The notes: generated by a model not told the origin, from the letters alone. DNA of 64,000 nucleotides from Pseudomonas sp. URMO17WK12:I11 (GCF_007677725.1 NZ_VEDF01000001.1:389457-453456), one strand, 5' to 3'. Numbered from the stretch's first letter, positions 47,494 to 56,975 are shown. Program-made: numbers and translations.

Positions 47494-48447
47494 CTAGCTG
47501 TCACCTGCACTCGTGCGTTGGTTTGGCCTTGAGACAGCCCGCCCGAGTGCATTCGACAGGCGCTCGAATACCTTGGCCGTCTCCGCCAGTTTCGCTGCCC
47601 GCAGGCCCCCATGCAGCATCCCCAGTGCCAGATGGAATTCCACCGCCACCCCTGCCGTGGCCAATGCGCTTGCGTAAGCCTGGGCATGATCGGCGAGGGG
47701 ATCGTACTGCGCCGCCACGATGAATGCAGGGGCGAGCCCTGGTCGGATGGTTGCATCGAGCGGCAGCGCCCTGGGGTCAAGGTACTGTTCTGGCTCCGGC
47801 GCGTAGAGCGCCAGTGCAGCGTGCACGTCGGCACTGGTCAGCAGCGGCGCATCGGCGTGGGCCTGCATGGACGGCAGATCGGGACGCCGCGTGAGCAGGG
47901 GATAGAGCAACCCCTGCAGCAGCGGTTGAGGCTGGCCGCGGTCGTGCAGGTCGATACACAGCCCAGCCGCCAGCGTTGCACCGGCGCTGTCACCGACCAC
48001 CGCCAGAGCGCGGGTATCGACGTCGTGCCAATGGCCCTGGTTCAGCGCCTCCCACACGGTGCGCGTATCATCCAACTGCGCAGGAAAGCGATGTTCAGGC
48101 GCAAGCCGGTAGCCCACTGCGATCACCCTGGCATGCAGGCGCGACAACAGCGCGTGCGCGAACCAGTCGTGAGTAGTGTGGTCGCCCAGGCACCAGCCGC
48201 CTCCGTGCAGGTACATGATCGTGGGCAGGGGGACCGCTTGCGCCGCTGCCTCGGGTTTATAGATGCGAACCGGCACGTGCCGGCAGTGTTCGTCGGTCAC
48301 AGCGATACCAGCCATGTCCGGGGAAAAATACCTGCCCGATTCGGCAAAGCGTGCGCGGCGCACCTGCCAATCTTCGGTGTTCCCTTCGAACTGGGCGCAT
48401 TCGCGCAGGTACTGCTGAAGTTGCGGTTCGAGTGTGTACGTGGACAT
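47494..48447 (-). CDS. Alpha/beta hydrolase, hormone-sensitive-lipase family
   Basis: 317 residues. Oxyanion-hole motif MYLHGGGWCLGDHTTHD, nucleophile elbow VVGDSAGATLAAGLCID (Ser in GDSAG) and C-terminal acid/histidine (AQYDPLADHAQ, GMLHGG) make the triad. No signal peptide. Esterases or lactonases of this family act on short acyl esters or lactones. It follows the LysR gene (35 bp) and stands opposite the SDR/transketolase operon; a lactonase role in the same pathway is conceivable. Confidence 0.88.
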   Translation of the reverse strand: MSTYTLEPQLQQYLRECAQFEGNTEDWQVRRARFAESGRYFSPDMAGIAVTDEHCRHVPVRIYKPEAAAQAVPLPTIMYLHGGGWCLGDHTTHDWFAHALLSRLHARVIAVGYRLAPEHRFPAQLDDTRTVWEALNQGHWHDVDTRALAVVGDSAGATLAAGLCIDLHDRGQPQPLLQGLLYPLLTRRPDLPSMQAHADAPLLTSADVHAALALYAPEPEQYLDPRALPLDATIRPGLAPAFIVAAQYDPLADHAQAYASALATAGVAVEFHLALGMLHGGLRAAKLAETAKVFERLSNALGRAVSRPNQRTSAGDS

Positions 48448-48482
48448 TCAAGCCTCGCGGTCTGGCGTTGCCTGGGTAAGCA

Positions 48483-49400
48483 TCAGAAAACGAACTGATG
48501 GCCCAGTTCATTCTCGACCCAACGCAGGAAACATCGAACTCTGGGAAACGCCGCGTGGGCTTTGGGAAACACCAGGTGATGCGCAGCCACCGGCGCGCCC
48601 AGCGCTTCGGGCGCCACTTTGACCAGGGTACCGGCCTCAAGGTATTTCTGCGCGAGCAAGCCGCTTTCCAACGCGAAACCCAGGCCATGGCTGGCCGCCT
48701 CCAGGCTCATGTAGGAGCGGTCGAAACTCAGGGTATAGGGTTTTTCAGGGCGTGCCAGGCCATGCTGGGCGAACCAGGCCGGCCATTTCAGCAGGGTTGC
48801 CTCGGACAAGATCAAGTCGCGGTCGAGCAGGTCGCCGGCGTGGCGCACGGGCTGGCGTGCCAGGAGTTTCGGCGCGGCCAGCACTTCGAAGGTCTCGTTG
48901 GCCATGGTGCGGACCTCGTAACTGGGCCAATTCGGCTCGCCGTGGCGGATATCTACATCGATCTGGTCGCGGCTGAAATGCAGCGCTTCATAGGAGCAAG
49001 ACAGATTGATCTGGATGGCCGGGTATTCCTCGCGAAACGCCTCCAGGCGCGGCATCAGCCAAAGCAGGCCGAAGCTTGGCGAGGAATGCAGGCGTAAGCA
49101 GTCCAGGCTGACATCGCTACTGGCGCGCTCGGTGGCGATGGCCAGGCTGTGCAGGAGGCCCGACACCTCTTTCAGGTATTGCTCGCCCACCGGGGTGAGT
49201 GCAACGCCCCGAGCGCCACGCACGAACAGCTGCCTGCCGATCATCGCCTCCAGCTTGGCCAACTGGTGGCTCACGGCAGAGGGCGTCAGGTCCAGTACTT
49301 CGGCAGCGCGTGCGACATTGCCGAAGCGGGCGGCCTGTTCGAAGGCCTGGATGGTCTTAAGCGGCGGCAAGGGCGCTGCCGCATCATTGAGAGAACGCAT
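48483..49400 (-). CDS. LysR-type regulator (GcvA/AmpR-like)
   Basis: 305 residues. N-terminal HTH PLPPLKTIQAFEQAARFGNV then ARAAEVLDLTPSAVSHQLAK is the GcvA/AmpR-type pattern, followed by the co-inducer domain. Divergent from the SDR gene across 174 bp, so it is the likely regulator of that operon. The start at 49400 has a weak ribosome site. Confidence 0.9.
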   Translation of the reverse strand: MRSLNDAAAPLPPLKTIQAFEQAARFGNVARAAEVLDLTPSAVSHQLAKLEAMIGRQLFVRGARGVALTPVGEQYLKEVSGLLHSLAIATERASSDVSLDCLRLHSSPSFGLLWLMPRLEAFREEYPAIQINLSCSYEALHFSRDQIDVDIRHGEPNWPSYEVRTMANETFEVLAAPKLLARQPVRHAGDLLDRDLILSEATLLKWPAWFAQHGLARPEKPYTLSFDRSYMSLEAASHGLGFALESGLLAQKYLEAGTLVKVAPEALGAPVAAHHLVFPKAHAAFPRVRCFLRWVENELGHQFVF

Positions 49401-49459
49401 TTAGCTAGCTCCATTCGTTATTTTTATTCGTGCTGCGAGACCAAGATAGTTCAGGAGTG

Positions 49460-49474
49460 CTGAAATTTTTTCAG
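49460..49474. promoter_or_regulatory. LysR-type T-N11-A operator candidate
   Basis: CTGAAATTTTTTCAG (49460-49474) is a 6-bp inverted repeat with 3-bp spacer and contains T-N11-A, midway between the divergent LysR and SDR genes. The rest of this 174-bp gap shows no other structure. Confidence 0.5.
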
Positions 49475-49574
49475 TATCAAATGATTTTCACGTTATTGCT
49501 CGTCCTCCTGGCGGAGACCAAGCTGAACCCACGATTCACAGATCGACCCACAACAACAAACAAAGGGTTCATGC

Positions 49575-50324
49575 ATGCTTCTTCAAGGTAAAGTCGCAAT
49601 CATCACCGGCGCCGCTTCAGCGCGCGGTATTGGCCGGGCCACTGCCATGGCCTTCGCCGAACACGGCGCTCGGGTCGTGATCCTCGACCTCGACGCGTCT
49701 GCTGCTCGCGATGCCGCTGCGGCACTGGGCGAGGGGCATCTTGGCTTGTCCGCCAACGTGACCGATGAGCTTCAGGTGCAGCGTGCAGTGGCGACGGTCA
49801 TCGAGCAGTTCGGCCGCATCGACGTGCTGATCAACAACGCCGGGATCACCCAGCCACTGAAGACTCTGGATATCCGCGGCGCCGACTACGACAAGGTGCT
49901 CGACGTCAGCCTGCGCGGCACGTTGCTGATGTCCCAGGCGGTGATCCCTTCCATGCGCGCGCAGTCGAGTGGCAGCATCGTGTGCATGTCCTCGGTGTCT
50001 GCCCAACGCGGCGGTGGCATTTTCGGTGGTCCGCACTACAGCGCCGCAAAGGCGGGCGTACTCGGCCTCGCCAGGGCGATGGCGCGGGAATTGGGGCCGG
50101 ACAATGTGCGGGTCAATTCCATTGCGCCAGGTTTGATCCACACCGATATCACGGGCGGCCTGATGCAGGACGAACGTCGCCACGCCATCATTGAAGGCAT
50201 TCCGCTGGGGCGGCTTGGCCAGGCACAGGATGTGGCCAACGCGGCGTTGTTCCTCGCCAGCGACCTGTCCAGCTACCTCACCGGTATCACCCTGGATGTC
50301 AACGGCGGGATGCTGATCCACTGA
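49575..50324 (+). CDS. Short-chain dehydrogenase/reductase
   Basis: 249 residues; ATG at 49575, AAGGG upstream (an ATG at 49571 is in another frame). Rossmann loop IITGAASARGIGRATAMAFA, NNAG motif DVLINNAGITQ, catalytic Ser (SSVSAQRGGG) and Tyr-x-x-x-Lys HYSAAKAGVLGLA. NAD(P)-dependent oxidation of a sugar, sugar acid or polyol is likely; no clearer substrate. First gene of the SDR-MFS-transketolase operon. Confidence 0.92.
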   Translation: MLLQGKVAIITGAASARGIGRATAMAFAEHGARVVILDLDASAARDAAAALGEGHLGLSANVTDELQVQRAVATVIEQFGRIDVLINNAGITQPLKTLDIRGADYDKVLDVSLRGTLLMSQAVIPSMRAQSSGSIVCMSSVSAQRGGGIFGGPHYSAAKAGVLGLARAMARELGPDNVRVNSIAPGLIHTDITGGLMQDERRHAIIEGIPLGRLGQAQDVANAALFLASDLSSYLTGITLDVNGGMLIH

Positions 50325-50424
50325 GTTCACGTGGGCGGGCCGAGCACGGCCCGCGCGGTTCTGGATCGATGGCCCAGCCAGGTTGCAGGCCTGGCGGTCA
50401 ATAACAACAAGAGATCGAACCCTC

Positions 50425-51723
50425 ATGACTACCCTTTCGCTCGAAGCGGTTTCGACCGTGCGTACCTCCGCCTATCGCAAGACCGCCTGGCGCCTGATGC
50501 CGTTCCTGATGCTGTGCTACCTCTGCGCTTATCTGGACCGGGTCAACGTCGGCTTCGCCAAGTTGCAGATGATGAATGACCTGGCCTTGAGCGAAGCCGT
50601 CTATGGACTTGGCGCAGGCATGTTCTTCATCGGTTATTTTCTCTGTGAGGTGCCCAGCAACATCATCCTGCACAAGGTCGGCGCGCGGGTGTGGATCGCC
50701 CGCATCATGATTACCTGGGGGATCATTTCGGCGCTGTTCGCGTTCGTCGAGACCGCCTGGCAGTTTTACCTGCTGCGCTTTTTTCTCGGCGTGGCCGAAG
50801 CGGGCCTGGCCCCGGGCTTGCTGCTCTACCTGACCTACTGGTTTCCCTCCTATCGGCGTGCACGCATGACGGTGCTGTGGTTCATCGCCATCCCACTGTC
50901 AGGCATGGTCGGCGGGCCGCTCTCCGGCTGGATCATGAACGCGTTCGCCGGCGTGCAGGGCTGGGCCGGCTGGCAATGGATGTTTGTGCTCGAAGCCGTG
51001 CCGACAGTCGTGGTTGGCCTGCTGGTACTGGCTTACCTCAAAGACGGGGTGCATCAGGCTACCTGGCTCAACGATGAGGAGAAGGTCCTGGTCACCCGCG
51101 AGTTGGCCGAGGACAACCAGCACAAGGTTACCCATGCTTCGGTGGGCGAGTTCATCCGCGACCGCCGCTTATGGTTGCTGGCTGGCATCTATTTCTGCGT
51201 GGTCATGGGCCAGTATGCCGTTACGTTCTGGCTACCGACGCTGGTGCGCAATGCCGGCGTATTCGATCCGCTGCACATCGGCATGCTGTCCAGCCTGCCG
51301 TACCTGTGCGCGATAGCCGCCATGCTGCTGGTCGGGCGTAGCGGCGACAAACACCGCGAGCGCCGCTGGCATTTGATCGTGCCGATGATCGCCGGCGCCA
51401 TCGGCCTCAGCCTGGCCGCCTTGATGGGGGGCAATGTCACGCTTTCGATTCTCAGCCTGTGCCTGGCTGCGTCCGGGATCCTGTCGGCCACCTCGCTGTT
51501 CTGGATGCTTCCGACCACGCTGCTGGGCGGCGTCTCCGCTGCTGCGGGCATCGCCGCGGTCAACAGCTTCGCCAACCTGGCCGGTTTCTGCTCACCCTAC
51601 CTGATTGGCTGGATCACCACCCAGACAGGGTCCAGTGCCATCGGCATGTACCTGATTACCGGGGTCTTGCTGATTGGGTCCTCGCTGGTCTTGCGCATCC
51701 CCGCTGCTGCAGTCAATCGATGA
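50425..51723 (+). CDS. MFS transporter, anion:cation symporter (sugar acid) family
   Basis: 432 residues from ATG at 50425; twelve helices. CYLCAYLDRVNVGFAKLQMM and GYFLCEVPSNIILHKVGARV are the hallmark of the ACS family that imports glucarate, tartrate, hexuronates or similar acids with protons. Placement between an SDR and a transketolase suggests it brings in the pathway substrate, a sugar acid. Confidence 0.92.
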   Translation: MTTLSLEAVSTVRTSAYRKTAWRLMPFLMLCYLCAYLDRVNVGFAKLQMMNDLALSEAVYGLGAGMFFIGYFLCEVPSNIILHKVGARVWIARIMITWGIISALFAFVETAWQFYLLRFFLGVAEAGLAPGLLLYLTYWFPSYRRARMTVLWFIAIPLSGMVGGPLSGWIMNAFAGVQGWAGWQWMFVLEAVPTVVVGLLVLAYLKDGVHQATWLNDEEKVLVTRELAEDNQHKVTHASVGEFIRDRRLWLLAGIYFCVVMGQYAVTFWLPTLVRNAGVFDPLHIGMLSSLPYLCAIAAMLLVGRSGDKHRERRWHLIVPMIAGAIGLSLAALMGGNVTLSILSLCLAASGILSATSLFWMLPTTLLGGVSAAAGIAAVNSFANLAGFCSPYLIGWITTQTGSSAIGMYLITGVLLIGSSLVLRIPAAAVNR

Positions 51724-51740
51724 AATAACGGAGCCACTTC

Positions 51741-52583
51741 ATGACTACCACTACCACGCCTGCCTTGAGCCTGGCCGAGCGCGCGCACAATATCCGCCGA
51801 CATGCGCTGCGCATGGGCCAGGTACAAGGCCAAGGTTATGTCGGCCAGGCCCTGGGCGCTGCGGACCTGCTGGCTGTGTCTTACTTTCATGCGCTGAACC
51901 ATCGGCCTGATGACCCGGACTGGGAGCCACGCGATCGCTTCTATCTGTCGATCGGGCATTACGCGATAGCACTCTATGCTGCCTTGATCGAAGCGCGCAT
52001 CGTCCCGCTCGAGGAGCTGGAAACGTATGGTTCTGATGACAGCCGCCTGCCGATGTCGGGCATGGCCGCCTACACCCCTGGCATGGAAATCACCGGAGGT
52101 TCGCTGGGGCAGGGGCTGGGGATCGCGGTCGGGGCCTGCCTGGGCCTCAAGCGCAAGCAGTCGAAGTCCTTCGTCTACAACCTGCTGTCCGATGGTGAGC
52201 TCAATGAAGGCTCGACCTGGGAGGCGGTGATGTCGGCCTCGCACTGGCAACTCGACAACCTGATCGCCATCGTCGATGTGAACAACCAGCAGGCCGATGG
52301 CTATTCGAGCGAGATTCTTTCTTTCGAGCCGATCGTGGACCGCTGGCAGGCGTTCGGCTGGTTCACCCAGCGTGTCGATGGCAATGACCTCAAGGCCCTG
52401 GTCGCAGCATTCGATGCCGCGCGCACCTTCGCCGGGACGCAACCGCGCGTGATCATTTGCGACACGAAGATGGGCAAGGGCGTGCCGTTTCTGGAGGCCC
52501 GGGAGAAAACCCACTTCATCCGGGTTGAAGAACACGAATGGGCGATGGCCCTCGACCATCTCGAACAAGGACAACAGCGATGA
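51741..52583 (+). CDS. Transketolase N-terminal (thiamine diphosphate) subunit
   Basis: 280 residues, ATG after GGAG. ThDP pyrophosphate domain: SIGHYAIALYAALIEARIVP, TGGSLGQGLGIAVGACLGLK and the metal-ThDP motif LSDGELNEGSTWEAVMSASH ending VDVNNQQADG. The catalytic transketolase is split into two genes here; the other half follows at 52580 with an ATGA overlap. Splitting is common in sugar-acid clusters. Confidence 0.93.
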   Translation: MTTTTTPALSLAERAHNIRRHALRMGQVQGQGYVGQALGAADLLAVSYFHALNHRPDDPDWEPRDRFYLSIGHYAIALYAALIEARIVPLEELETYGSDDSRLPMSGMAAYTPGMEITGGSLGQGLGIAVGACLGLKRKQSKSFVYNLLSDGELNEGSTWEAVMSASHWQLDNLIAIVDVNNQQADGYSSEILSFEPIVDRWQAFGWFTQRVDGNDLKALVAAFDAARTFAGTQPRVIICDTKMGKGVPFLEAREKTHFIRVEEHEWAMALDHLEQGQQR

Positions 52584-53593
52584 ACAACTCGAATACTGGC
52601 GCTGGTGAACCGACCAAGAAGCGCCTGACCACCTCGGCGATGATCGCCTCGATTGCCGCCGAGGGCCAGGCCACCCGGGCGGCGCCCTTTGGTCATGCAC
52701 TGGCTGCCCTGGCCGAGCATCGCACGGACATTGTCGGGCTGTCGGCCGACCTGTCCAAGTACACCGACCTGCACATTTTCGCCAAGGCGCACCCAGAGCG
52801 CTTCTACCAGATGGGCATGGCCGAGCAGTTACTGATGAGCGCCGCCGCCGGCATGGCGCGCGAGGGCTTCGTGCCCTTCGCCACGACCTATGCGGTGTTC
52901 GCCTCGCGGCGCGCATACGATTTCATCTGCATGGCGATCGCCGAAGAGAACCTGAACGTCAAGATCGTCTGCGGGCTGCCTGGGCTCACCACCGGCTACG
53001 GGCCGAGCCATCAGGCGACCGACGATCTGGCCATCTTCCGCGCGATGCCGAACCTGATGATCGTCGATCCGTGCGACGCGGTGGAAATCGAACAGGCAGT
53101 GCCGGCAATCGCCGCCCACCAGGGGCCGGTCTATATGCGCCTGCTGCGCGGCAATGTACCGGTGGTGCTCGATGAATACGGCTACACGTTCGAGATCGGC
53201 AAGGCCAAGACCCTGCGCACGGGCAGGGACGTGCTGATCATTTCAACCGGGCTCATGACCATGCGCTCGCTGGACGCTGCGAAGGCGTTGCAGGCCGATG
53301 GGGTGGACGTCGCGGTGCTGCACGTGCCGACCATCAAGCCCTTGGATGAACATACCATCCTCGCCGAGGCCAGGCAGTCCGGGCGGCTCGTGGTGACCGC
53401 CGAGAACAGCAGCATCATTGGCGGCCTGGGCGAGGCGGTCGCGGGCTTGTTGCTGCGCAACGGCGTGACCCCCACGTTCCGCCAGATCGCGTTGCCCGAC
53501 GCGTTCCTCGATGCAGGGGCCTTGCCGACGCTGCATGACCGTTACGGTATTTCGACCGAAGCGGTGTGCGCGCAGATCAAAGCCTGGCTGTGA
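52580..53593 (+). CDS. Transketolase C-terminal (pyrimidine-binding) subunit
   Basis: 337 residues, ATG overlapping the previous stop. Pyrimidine domain with conserved Glu and GMAEQLLMSAAAGMAREGFV, middle FATTYAVFASRRAYDFICMA and GPSHQATDDLAIFRAMPNLM, and the C-terminal domain TVGTENSS-like AENSSIIGGLGEAVAGLLL. Together with 51741 it forms one active ThDP enzyme that moves a two-carbon ketol unit. No kinase is adjacent, so the donor may be a non-phosphorylated ketose or sugar acid. Confidence 0.93.
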   Translation: MNNSNTGAGEPTKKRLTTSAMIASIAAEGQATRAAPFGHALAALAEHRTDIVGLSADLSKYTDLHIFAKAHPERFYQMGMAEQLLMSAAAGMAREGFVPFATTYAVFASRRAYDFICMAIAEENLNVKIVCGLPGLTTGYGPSHQATDDLAIFRAMPNLMIVDPCDAVEIEQAVPAIAAHQGPVYMRLLRGNVPVVLDEYGYTFEIGKAKTLRTGRDVLIISTGLMTMRSLDAAKALQADGVDVAVLHVPTIKPLDEHTILAEARQSGRLVVTAENSSIIGGLGEAVAGLLLRNGVTPTFRQIALPDAFLDAGALPTLHDRYGISTEAVCAQIKAWL

Positions 53594-53690
53594 TTGCGCT
53601 TTCAAGGAACATGCTGCCGCTTGACGCCTCCGTGACCAAAGAGCCTGCGCGAGTTATCTTGCTTACGAACGGAGGCTCAAGGAGGCCCAC

Positions 53691-53891
53691 ATGTTGTGGT
53701 TCGGAACCGACAAGGCCAGGTTAAAAGCTCAGCGGTGCATAGCCTGCGTCGTTTTGCTCATCGCTATCTTGTTCTTGGCCGTACAGGTCGAAGCCTGGTT
53801 CTCAGGATCTGCGGATTCTGGCGATGTACTCAAAGGCGTCTTTATAACCGGGTTTGCGGGAGGCATGTTTTATCTGGCAGGCAGATGGTGA
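53691..53891 (+). CDS. Small membrane protein
   Basis: 66 residues, AAGGAGG before the ATG. Two hydrophobic segments (about 18-37 and 48-65). Basic N-terminus. No family recognised; independent of the transketolase operon by a 97-bp gap. Confidence 0.62.
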   Translation: MLWFGTDKARLKAQRCIACVVLLIAILFLAVQVEAWFSGSADSGDVLKGVFITGFAGGMFYLAGRW

Positions 53892-54001
53892 CCCTCGCCG
53901 CATTCAGTGGTCGGATGCGGCAGGGTGGCAATTCATGACTGGCGTCAGCCCAGCAACCACCGATACGCTTGTTGGCTATGTTGGGGAAGGGGACAGCAAC
54001 G

Positions 54002-55279
54002 ATGATGGCGCGTTGGCGATGGTTCGCTATTAAAATCACCAAACGGCTGTGGTTCCGCGCCACGCTGTTTTCCCTGCTGGGCGTGGCAACGGCACTTATA
54101 GCCGTGGTGCTCAAGGGGCACATCCCAGCCTCATTGCCTGGCCAGATAGGCGCCGATGCCGTCGACAAGATTCTGGGCATCATCGCCTCCAGCATGCTCG
54201 CCGTCACTACGTTTTCCCTGAGCACCATGGTCGCGGCCTACGGCGCAGCAAGCACTGCCGTGACGCCGCGTGCCACCCAGTTGATGATGGAAGACGCGAC
54301 CACCCACAACGCCCTGGCCACCTTCATCGGCTCATTTCTGTTCAGCCTGGTCGGCCTGATTGCGTTAAGCACCGGTGCCTACGGCGACCAGGGCCGCGTG
54401 TTGCTGTTCGCCGTCACCATCGCCGTGGTCATCCTGATCGTCTACACCTTGTTGCGCTGGATCGATCATCTGTCACGGCTTGGCCGCGTTGGAGAAACCA
54501 TCGATCGCGTCGAGCAAGCCGCTTTGGACGCCATCGCGCACCGCAACCGCTGGCCGTTCCTCGGTGGCTCGGCCTATCCGCAGGATCTGGTGCTGGCGCC
54601 CGGCGCCTGGCGCTTGGTGAGTCAGCAGACCGGTTATGTCCAGCACATCGACGTCGAAGCGCTGGCCGGCATCGCCAAGCGTCAGCAACTGGAAGTGTAT
54701 GTCGAGGTGCTTCCAGGCGCGTTTGTGCACCCAGGCGCGCTTCTGGCCAATATCGTGCCTCGCGAAGAGCCATCGATGGCTGCACGCGAACAAGTCCAGC
54801 AGCGGGTCCTGGCTGCGATTACCGTGGGCACGCGGCGGACCTTCGAGCATGACCCGCGCTTTGCTGTCTCGGTGCTGTCAGAGATCGCCTCACGGGCGCT
54901 TTCCCCGGCCACCAACGACCCAGGCACGGCCATCGATGTGATCGGCCGGAGCGTCAGATGCCTGTCGCAATGGGCACGGCCGCAGGTGTTGACGCCGCCG
55001 CGTGATGGCTTCGCACGCGTCTATGTGCGCGGTCTGGTCATCGATGACCTGTTCGACGATTTCTTCGGACCGCTCAGTCGCGACTGCGCCGCTTTGCAAG
55101 AGGTCAACCTGCGTCTGCTCAAGGCCTTGCTGAGCCTGGCACAGATTAATCCGTTGGCCTTTGAAGCCAGCGCTGCCAGGCACGCGCGGCGGTTGCTGGC
55201 GTTCGCCGATCACGCCCTGGTGCTGCCCGAGGAGCGCGTGCAACTTGCCACGCTGGCAGCGCCGCTGCGGCATCGCTAA
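54002..55279 (+). CDS. DUF2254 membrane protein
   Basis: 425 residues from ATG at 54002, AAGGGGA upstream. Four membrane helices near the N-terminus (about 20-175) with the DUF2254 core ILGIIASSMLAVTTFSLSTM then VAAYGAASTAVTPRATQLMM, followed by a long cytoplasmic region (RALSPATNDPGTAIDVIGRS). Function unknown; often near stress genes. The following 247 bp (55280-55526) hold an inverted repeat with CCAAAG/CTTTGG and GCAGC/GCTGC arms (55310-55349), probably a 3' structure, and no gene. Confidence 0.85.
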   Translation: MMARWRWFAIKITKRLWFRATLFSLLGVATALIAVVLKGHIPASLPGQIGADAVDKILGIIASSMLAVTTFSLSTMVAAYGAASTAVTPRATQLMMEDATTHNALATFIGSFLFSLVGLIALSTGAYGDQGRVLLFAVTIAVVILIVYTLLRWIDHLSRLGRVGETIDRVEQAALDAIAHRNRWPFLGGSAYPQDLVLAPGAWRLVSQQTGYVQHIDVEALAGIAKRQQLEVYVEVLPGAFVHPGALLANIVPREEPSMAAREQVQQRVLAAITVGTRRTFEHDPRFAVSVLSEIASRALSPATNDPGTAIDVIGRSVRCLSQWARPQVLTPPRDGFARVYVRGLVIDDLFDDFFGPLSRDCAALQEVNLRLLKALLSLAQINPLAFEASAARHARRLLAFADHALVLPEERVQLATLAAPLRHR

Positions 55280-55526
55280 TAAGCTATCAGGCGATCTTCG
55301 GCCAAGCAGCCAAAGGCTTGTGGCATGCAGCGCCGCGGCTGCGCTTTGGTTGACCTCCGGCAACCCGATAGGTATCGTTGCCGCCTCCTTCCTTTTCGGC
55401 CACCTCTGCCGTGAACCGCCCAGGCGTTAATTCGCGAAGCGGTCATTCACGTTGCCGACACTGATCCGGCCGCCTCTCATTCGCGGGCGCGGCTCACTTC
55501 CGTTATCAAATACAAAGGATGATTCC

Positions 55527-55961
55527 ATGATCATTCGTCAGGCTACTCTTGCCGACCATCCGCGATTGCTGGCGCTTTGGCAGCGCTCCGTCCGCGCAAC
55601 TCACCACTTCTTGCAAGACGCTGATATCGATGCCTTGCTGCCGCAGTTGCGCGATTGTTACCTGCCCGCTGTCGAGCTCTGGGTTGCGGTCGATGCCGAA
55701 GATTCACCGCTCGGCTTCATTGGCCTCAATGCCACCCACGTCGAAATGCTTTTCGTCGAGCCCGACCTGCGCGGCAAAGGCATCGGCCGCGCGCTGCTGG
55801 ATCATGCGCGCAGTACACGCAGTCAATTGAGCGTCGATGTGAATGAACAGAACCCTGAAGCGGTGGGCTTCTATCGGCATTACGGGTTCGCGCAAACTGG
55901 CCGTTCGCCGCTGGACGGCGAGGGGCGCCCGTTTCCTTTGCTGCATTTGGCGCTGAATTAA
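55527..55961 (+). CDS. GNAT N-acetyltransferase (YiaC-like)
   Basis: 144 residues, AAAGGA before the ATG. Motif A HVEMLFVEPDLRGKGIGRAL (acetyl-CoA loop R-G-K-G-I-G) and motif B VNEQNPEAVGFYRHYGF. The start MIIRQATLADHPRLLALWQR is close to YiaC/YhhY-type amino-group acetyltransferases. Substrate could be protein lysines or a small amine. Confidence 0.85.
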   Translation: MIIRQATLADHPRLLALWQRSVRATHHFLQDADIDALLPQLRDCYLPAVELWVAVDAEDSPLGFIGLNATHVEMLFVEPDLRGKGIGRALLDHARSTRSQLSVDVNEQNPEAVGFYRHYGFAQTGRSPLDGEGRPFPLLHLALN

Positions 55962-56013
55962 TTCCTGTCCTGCCGGTCAGGTAATGAGTCCCTTATCCGC
56001 TTAGGAAATCGCC

Positions 56014-56238
56014 ATGCCTGCCTACACCGTCAGCTATGCCCTCGATGGCCAACCCTCGACCCACACGTTCGAGCTTGAACAGGGCAATCTCGCCCTTCAC
56101 GAAGCCGCCATGCACCTCATCGTGCTGCATTTCGGCGACAGCGAAAACAGCCTGCTCCTGCCACCGGCCGACGCCACGCCGGTGCAGGTCCTGGCCCAGG
56201 CAGAGGTGCTGGGAATCACTGAAATCGCCATTGCCTGA
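56014..56238 (+). CDS. Small conserved hypothetical protein
   Basis: 74 residues, TTAGGAAA before the ATG. Alternating strand/helix pattern (AYTVSYALDGQPSTHTFELE, HEAAMHLIVLHF), soluble. Conserved-looking codon use; no known motif. Followed by a hairpin at 56254-56286. Confidence 0.6.
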   Translation: MPAYTVSYALDGQPSTHTFELEQGNLALHEAAMHLIVLHFGDSENSLLLPPADATPVQVLAQAEVLGITEIAIA

Positions 56239-56253
56239 AGGCTAGCGCAGCGT

Positions 56254-56286
56254 GTCGTCGGGCCTCGGCAGCCAGGCTCCGACGAC
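56254..56286 (+). terminator. Terminator-like hairpin
   Basis: GTCGTCGG (56254-56261) and CCGACGAC (56279-56286) with an inner GCCT/AGGC pair. Strong stem but no T run. Confidence 0.5.
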
Positions 56287-56392
56287 GGTTGGTAACGAAA
56301 ACTGCAGCGATTCATACTCTTTCCTGCTGCTCTTGGGCGCTGCATGGCATATCCTTACGCCACGCAATCAACGTAGAAGCAGTGAATTAACG

Positions 56393-56902
56393 ATGGGTTT
56401 TGAACAACTAGCTGAATTACGCGACCGCCTGCGGTCTGAGAAAGAGCAGGCCAAGGCCGCCACCGCGAAGCCCGCCAAGCGCAAGCCTGCGCCTCAGGCC
56501 AAGGCGCGCGAGCAAGATCCAGCGGTCGAAGCGATCTGGCCATTGCAGAAGCATTTCCCCTTGGCCTTCCCGGTCAACCCGGCGCCGAAGGTTCCACTCA
56601 AGGAGGGCATCTTCAAGGATGCCGAGCAGCACCTTGAGTTGCTTGGCATCACCCGCGAACAACTGAAGCTGGGCATCTCCACCTGGTGCCGCGGCAACCG
56701 TTACTGGACCAGCATGGTCGAGGACGCGCCGCGCCTGGACCTCAACGGCCAGCCGGCCGGTAGTGTCACCGCCGCCCAGGCGCTGTACGCCAAGCAGCAG
56801 GCCTCGCGGCAACGCAGCCAGAGCCGCAAGCAGCGCGCCAAGCCCAAGGCCCCAGCGCCAGCGGCGGCCGTGGAAGCGCCGGTCGAGCAGGCCGCCGAGT
56901 AA
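56393..56902 (+). CDS. ProQ/FinO-domain RNA chaperone
   Basis: 169 residues from ATG at 56393. N-terminal basic linker (about 10-40, Lys/Ala-rich), ProQ/FinO domain at about 42-145 (AIWPLQKHFPLAFPVN, FKDAEQHLELLGITREQLKL, TWCRGNRYWTSMVEDAPRLD with the RNA-binding Arg/Tyr residues), then a basic Ala/Lys tail. Small ProQ proteins bind structured RNA 3' ends and small RNAs, helping pairing. Confidence 0.88.
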   Translation: MGFEQLAELRDRLRSEKEQAKAATAKPAKRKPAPQAKAREQDPAVEAIWPLQKHFPLAFPVNPAPKVPLKEGIFKDAEQHLELLGITREQLKLGISTWCRGNRYWTSMVEDAPRLDLNGQPAGSVTAAQALYAKQQASRQRSQSRKQRAKPKAPAPAAAVEAPVEQAAE

Positions 56903-56975
56903 TCCTGGTCGCGCTGGGCCTGGCGCACGCCCGTCAGGCCCAGCAACGCCACCAGCGCAACAGACGAGTAGTGCC

